Positions 58,851 to 64,000 of a DNA stretch of 64,000 nt are shown piece by piece. This DNA comes from Phragmites australis. Its lineage: Eukaryota > Streptophyta > Magnoliopsida > Poales > Poaceae. The stretch is taken from the NCBI RefSeq assembly GCF_958298935.1, contig NC_084927.1, positions 34,538,501 to 34,602,500 of the forward strand, read 5' to 3'. Made by a program: the position numbers and the translations under genes. The first letter of the stretch is position 1. Every line of letters starts with the position of its first letter. The notes beneath the pieces were generated by a model. The model made no database searches. It worked only from the letters and a program-made list of their open reading frames with translations, and had not been told where the DNA came from.

Positions 58851-61681
58851 TGTGATGCCCGTTTCTTTTCCTATTAGGCCAACCCATCTCCCTGCGTGCA
58901 TGGCCCAGTCTAACCCGCTTCTCCTTCTCTTGTTCTATTGCTGACGCGCGATCTGCCGTCGTCCCCAACCTCCTGTGCTCGCTCTCGCAATTGTCGGTCG
59001 AAACCGTTGCCCACGTCCTCCACTCTGTGCCTCGACCTCGCAACCGCTCGCGGCCTGTGCCTATAAAGGCTGCCCCAGCCTCGCTGTTCTCACGTCCCCC
59101 AACCCCATCGCGCCATCGTCATTGCCAGCCACAGAGCTTCGTCGCGCGCCGTCCGTCACGTCCGAGCCCTTTCTGTCGCATCTAAGGCTATTATAGGCTT
59201 TGTAGGAGCACGAGAAGCCTTCCCCGTCGCAACTCGACACCGTTCCGCTGCTGCACGCTGTCCCTACCAAACTTTGGTGAGCCTCACCGCCTTTTCTCCG
59301 TTGTCAGCACTCCCCGCTACGCCTCGAGATCGGCTGACCATCTCTTTAGCTTTGCAGGACCTCCAATGAGCTTTGCCGACCCACAGCTCCGCTTCTTTGT
59401 CGTCGTAGCCGAGCCATACCGAGCTCCAGCCTCGCCACTGCCATCTCGTCATTGTTAGCCACCTCCGAGCTCTCTCCAGTGTGCGCACACCCATCGGTGA
59501 GATCCCCGTCACCCCCTCTCTATTTTGCGCCATTTTTCGCCGCGTTTGGTTCATAGCGCGTGCACGCTCATCTATGGTGAACTTCCGGCAAGCTTTCAAC
59601 GATGTCCGAGGCGGCGGCACCGAGTTTCTATCATTGCCGCCCGCCAACCCTCCCCTTTGATCTGGGTTGTCCGATCGTTGATGAGCAATCGAGATTAAAC
59701 ACAACCCGTACCCCTTCGTTGGCCGATTAGAAGTCACCACGTGTGCACATAATCTTAGTCAGATTATGTGGTCCACGTCAGCGCGCCACATCATCTTTTT
59801 GTTCGACGCTGCAATCAAGCTGAGCCCAGTCGTGCTGACGTCAACCTAAACAATATATAGATTTTTAGTTAAAAATAAATCCTTTTTATTATCGAAATTA
59901 GGTCTTTTTACACTTTAACACCTAGACTTTTCTGTTTTCACAAATAGCCCTTCTCAGTACTTTTATTTTACTTTTCACCCCTTCTAGTTTTATTTATTTA
60001 CATATAGGTCTCTAAAATTTTACAAATAAGCCCCTAGACTTTTCTAATTTACCAAGTAGTCGCTGCTCTTTTACAGAAAAACCCTTGTAATTTCAAACCC
60101 TTATAACTCTTCTGTTATAGCTCCTTTTTAGGCGATTATTGCGCTCACGCGATCGTAGTAACGAGTATTTTCTGTTAGTAGGCTTTTTATAGCACCTTGC
60201 TGCTGTTTGGTGTCCTTTTCTTAGTATTTTCTTTGTGTTGTTTGTCGGTGGTTCCCGTGATTAGTCGATAACGTTCTGGAACAGTTCGAGTGACTTCAAG
60301 ATCAAGATTTTGAAGATCAGTAAGCAGCATCCACGCAAGTATCCTTGATCACATTGACTCTATTGTAGGAAAGTGTGTCCTTTACTTTTAGTTGTATGCT
60401 TGTCAATATGAATCTCATTGCTAGGGTTTACTAGATATTTTTATGATTATCCTTATCACTTGTGTTTTTGTTTGGGTGTCAATGGTAGAGATGCTTAATC
60501 GTGTTGTCTAGTCGTGTGGTTTAAATGTTAATATGTTTAATAGTCCATGCAATATGGACTGGTTTGGATAATCTTTGTAGCAACATGTAACATATGAATT
60601 CTGAGCAGGAGGTAGTATGATGATGGTGCGGGTATGCATAGGTGTGGTTATGCACTATGGACTGGTGGTAGTACTTGCTTGAGACCTAAGGACCAGTTCC
60701 TGAAGCCTGTAACCCGACTAAACAACGCAATCACGAGGCTTATATGAGTATTGCCTTACCAATTAATTAGCCACCCATTTAGTTTTGTGGGTACCAGTGG
60801 ACAATTGAGTGGCACAAGAGGAGGCCTATATAGCGATGGAATCACTGTTAGTGGTGAAACCTTGGTGGGTGTTTACGGGTCAGCAAGAGCTTTATAAAGG
60901 ACTTGTAGTGATCTCCTGGCAGCACACTATAGGAAGTGTGCAAGTGCTTGATTAGCATGGCAATATGGAGACTGTTACCTGGTAATACGGGTGATTAAAT
61001 AATGACTTGCGAATAGAGTATGTAAACTCTACATAGTATAAAACTGATCGATCAGTCGTGCTCACAGTCAAGAGTGGCTTGGACTTCTTCTTGGTTAGGA
61101 GGATCTTAGATGGTTGGTTCTGGTAGTCGGGTGGTGGTAAGCCGATATTGGTAGTCGGATATAGAATATCTGGTGAGTTTGGGAATCCAATGAGCTGTTT
61201 TTGTGAAGCCAGTGTTGTCACACATATTAAATATGGCTACTATATCTTTTTGAGTTCTAGGTTAGGATGGCTTAGTTGCAGTAAACCTGAGTGAAGCCTT
61301 CATTGTCTAAAGCTCTCATGTTATATTTTTCACACTTGCGAAGTACGATATGTATTCACAATTGCTATTTCTAATAATAAATGCTGCTCAGTTGGAGAAG
61401 ATTACGTGGGGATCAAGGAAGATGAATGCTACAAGAAAAACGGAGCATCCTAGGTCGCGTTGCCCCCAGTCGATTGCATGTGGTGTGCCCAGAAGATCCA
61501 TATGAGTCATTTTCTGTTCTTCCGCCGCTGACTTGTAGACTCTAGTATTTTTATTTTAATAAAGTTGTTTTATTTGATATAGAACTGTATATCACTTATA
61601 ATGCCACCGTATGTGAGATGAAACTGATATTGGTATACACGTGGAATGCATCTGGTTATTCTTTTGAAAAAAACATGTGCA
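58851..61681 (+). mobile_element. Probable large solo LTR (2.8 kb)
   Basis: Begins TGTGATGCCCG and ends near CATGTGCA, with flanks ATATT (58846-58850) and ATAAT (61682-61686), 4 of 5 matching. A TATA box (CCTATAAAGG) lies at 59060-59069. The GC-rich first part, T-rich middle and 3' portion (TTGTAGACTCTAGTATTTTT at about 61530) resemble abundant grass LTRs. No retroelement protein is encoded. Part of it (about 60830-61200) is related to the inverted repeat at the window end. Confidence 0.6.
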
Positions 61682-62841
61682 ATAATATTACAATAAAAAA
61701 TAGTAGTTAAAATTGTATTTTAGAGACCGTGTCTATGTTTAAAATAATATTTATTTTATTTTAGATTGGAAGGAGTATTTTTAAAGTTATTATTAATTAA
61801 AATTTTGAAAGCTAGATCGAATTTTTTTCTAAAGCTACATGTATTAACGACCAGACGAAGTATCTGTGTCTACGGTCTATGGACCGGGACTACTATCAAC
61901 TGGCAGGATTAGAACGAATATGCCGAACCGTTGGTCATATCTTGTCGTTAGATCCTCCGCGAAAGGCCTCATCCACTCCAGAAGCGTCTTCACTGACATG
62001 TGAGCCCAATCGGCATGAGTCGCCACGTAACCTAACCGTACTAAACTAGAACTTCTCCGAGCCGATCACACACAGCCGCTTCCAGCTAGAGTCACTGACG
62101 ATAGCGCCCGGTACCTGTGCGGTACGCCTGTCAGTGAGAGAGAGGTAGTGATCGGCTCCGGGGCCCCGATTCCTGAAGCGAGTAAATAAGCACCGGAAGA
62201 TTCCACGGCCGCGATCCGTTTCTCCGTCGTCGTCTCCTGATTGGCTCCAACCCTGCGGCTTCGTTCGTGCCGTGGAAGCTAGTTTGGCGGGAAGCCTCTT
62301 GCTCTCCCGGCGTTTCAGCTCGAGCAATCGGGGTTTGGTCGGTGCTCATCTTGTAGTGGGGGAGTCAAAATTGTCGGGCGTTTTTTTTTCGCCTTTCCTC
62401 CGAGGAGTTGGAGATTTCTTGGTGGGAGCAAATTTCTCGCCGCCGCAGCCAATCTGGACTGCTCCAGATCCAGTTTCATTCGATTGTTCGATTTGTGCCG
62501 TATTTCGCCTCCCAGAGCCGCGTTAATATATCATCTGTTCGGCTTGCGAAGCAAAGTGCAAGCTGCTCATAAAAATATCATCTTTGGCTCATCTTGAATT
62601 CTTGATTTCCTTGATATTTGCTGAAAACGCTCATCTTTTCGAGCCATTGCTGCTCACTTTAGAGCTGCTGATAGCAGTGGTTGGTAAATCCAAATGAGCT
62701 CCAACTGAATAACATGAGGTTGAATTAATAAAATATGAGAATTTAAATTTAAAATACAGTATAAATACATAAAACTTGTTAAATCAAAAGAAAAATAGGC
62801 TACAAAATATATAAAATTCGTTGAGGTAGAGGTCACGACTC
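61682..62841. other. Spacer; possible remains of an LCAT4-like promoter
   Basis: AT-rich up to about 61850, then a GC-rich island (61890-62530). The island has open frames on both strands but no recognisable domain. It could be the old 5' region of the acyltransferase fragment that follows. Confidence 0.4.
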
Positions 62842-63108
62842 CTCTTGACCACAACTATAGAGCTCTGGCTGCGGATTCCTAAGGAGCAGGTGCCCTTGGT
62901 GGATCCCACCCTTGACCCGGTGCTACTCGTTCCTGGTATTGCCGGCTCCATTCTTGAATCTGTTGATGAGGCTGGAAACAAGGAGAGGGTGTGGGTGCGC
63001 ATCCTTGCCAAGGAGCATGAGTGTTCCGAGAGAAGCTCTAGTCCACGTTTGATGCCTCCATTGGTATGAGCAAGGCTCTTCTCCATCAGTTTGCATATTG
63101 CCGTAATT
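62842..63108 (+). pseudogene. LCAT4-like acyltransferase/phospholipase fragment
   Basis: The frame from 62845 reads IELWLRIPKEQVPLVDP, DPVLLVPGIAGSILESVDEA and ERVWVRILAKEHE. This is the N-terminal part of plant lecithin:cholesterol acyltransferase-like 4, a phospholipase A-type enzyme. After about 63025 the match continues in another frame as STFDASIGMSKALLHQFAY, preceded by TAG at 63039-63041 where Trp is expected. The lipase core (GHSMGG-type serine) and the rest are absent before unrelated repeat sequence starts. It is therefore a truncated, frameshifted gene fragment. Confidence 0.8.
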
Positions 63109-63479
63109 TAGGTTGAATGGGCTATTATACTTTAAATTCTAACGTTATGAATTGTATTGATTTACTTATTTTTACATGATTGGCAAAAATAAAACGAAAT
63201 GCCTAAGAATGTTGAAGGAAGAACATAGGCTAGACTTTTTTATTAGTAACAAGTAAATACTTTGTTTGGACGTAACAAAAATGAAGGCACGCTTACAAAA
63301 GTCAGCATGGCCTTAAGAGGCAATGGTTATAAAAATAATATCAGCATCTTTTTTTTTTTGGCTTGATAAGCAAAATTACAAATTTAGGTCTCTTCATCAT
63401 GTTTTTCTTCGTTTAGAATTTAGCTCCATCCGCTAGAATGTCCTCGAAGTCCTCATCTTCTGAACAGTATTAAGAGGTT

Positions 63480-64000
63480 GGGAGAAGGCAAGCGTGAGTA
63501 CATGCAATACTCAGCAAGTGCGGAAAAATATGATATGAAAGATTAAGATAAGAAAAGCTTGACTCATGTTTATTGCATTTATACTATCCTAATCTACGAC
63601 TAAAAAATGACTTAGCAATCCTATTTACTATATGTGACGATACCAACATTAAAGGAACAACTCATCGGATTCTATCCGACTACCAGACTCACCAGATATC
63701 CCATATTCAGCTACCAACTCATCGAGGTACCACCACCCGACTACCCAAAATCAACCATTCAAGATCCTAATCATGAAGAAGTATAAGCCCGCTCTTAACT
63801 GTGAGCATGGCTAATCGATCAGTTTTACACTCTGCAGAGTCTGCACACTTTATCCACGAGTCTTGATCAACCATTTTGCCAGTACCCGTCGGTACCTTAC
63901 ACACTTCCGAGGTGTATGTCGAGAGATCACTACAAGGACTTTACAAGGTGCCTCCAAATCCATAAACACCCACTAAGGTTTCACCGTTAACAGGGATTCT
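63480..64000 (-). repeat. LTR-retrotransposon-type repeat, inverted, cut by window end
   Basis: On the minus strand this matches the order of motifs at 60830-61200: GTGAAACCTTAGTGGGTGTT, CTTGTAGTGATCTC, GTGTAAAACTGATCGATTAG, AGCCATGCTCACAGTTAAGA and a CGGGTGGTGGTA-type block. It is a second, diverged member of the same repeat family in opposite orientation. Confidence 0.7.

Overview
This is nuclear DNA from a grass (Poaceae). Genes are long and split, with GT-AG introns and wide, AT-rich, transposon-filled spacers. The protein genes match rice proteins closely, and the transposons (CACTA, PIF/Harbinger, hAT, Stowaway-like MITEs, copia and gypsy LTRs) are typical of grass chromosomes. There are no bacterial operons and no CRISPR array, and I recognised no tRNA or rRNA gene.

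Layout. 1-2995: the 5' part of a decayed CACTA transposon on the minus strand. 4623-6795: a B-sister MADS-box gene (OsMADS31-like) whose last exon is broken by a 525-bp hAT MITE with an 8-bp target duplication. 8411-13243: an intact 19-exon mitochondrial GABA transaminase gene. 13244-18023: gene-free, with small MITEs and tandem repeats. 18024-23258: a degenerate copia retrotransposon, split just after the gag start codon by a 1.25-kb gypsy solo LTR. 23570-32678: a gene for an 1874-residue coiled-coil protein with a C-terminal membrane anchor (PICC-like). 33288-35154, minus strand: a flavin monooxygenase pseudogene. 38031-38575: a long-TIR foldback element. 41986-47900: a complete-looking PIF/Harbinger element with TAA target duplications, terminal inverted repeats, a DDE transposase (one internal stop) and a convergent Myb/trihelix-like ORF. 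49407-50174: a solo LTR with a perfect 5-bp target duplication. 50786-51104 and 51121-53077: two hAT elements inserted side by side. 54885-58083: an intact NARROW LEAF 1 (NAL1)-type serine protease gene with its whole catalytic triad. 58851-61681: a probable 2.8-kb solo LTR. 62842-63108: a broken fragment of an LCAT4-like acyltransferase. 63480-64000: another LTR-type repeat in inverted orientation, running off the window.

The order MADS31-like, GABA transaminase, coiled-coil protein, NAL1 looks collinear with the NAL1 region of rice chromosome 4 (from memory; not searched). The genes share no pathway: floral/ovule regulation, GABA catabolism, ER-type coiled-coil protein and leaf-width protease. 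They are neighbours by inheritance. The notable features are precisely dated insertions, with readable target duplications, into and around conserved genes. I found no convincing undescribed multi-gene system.
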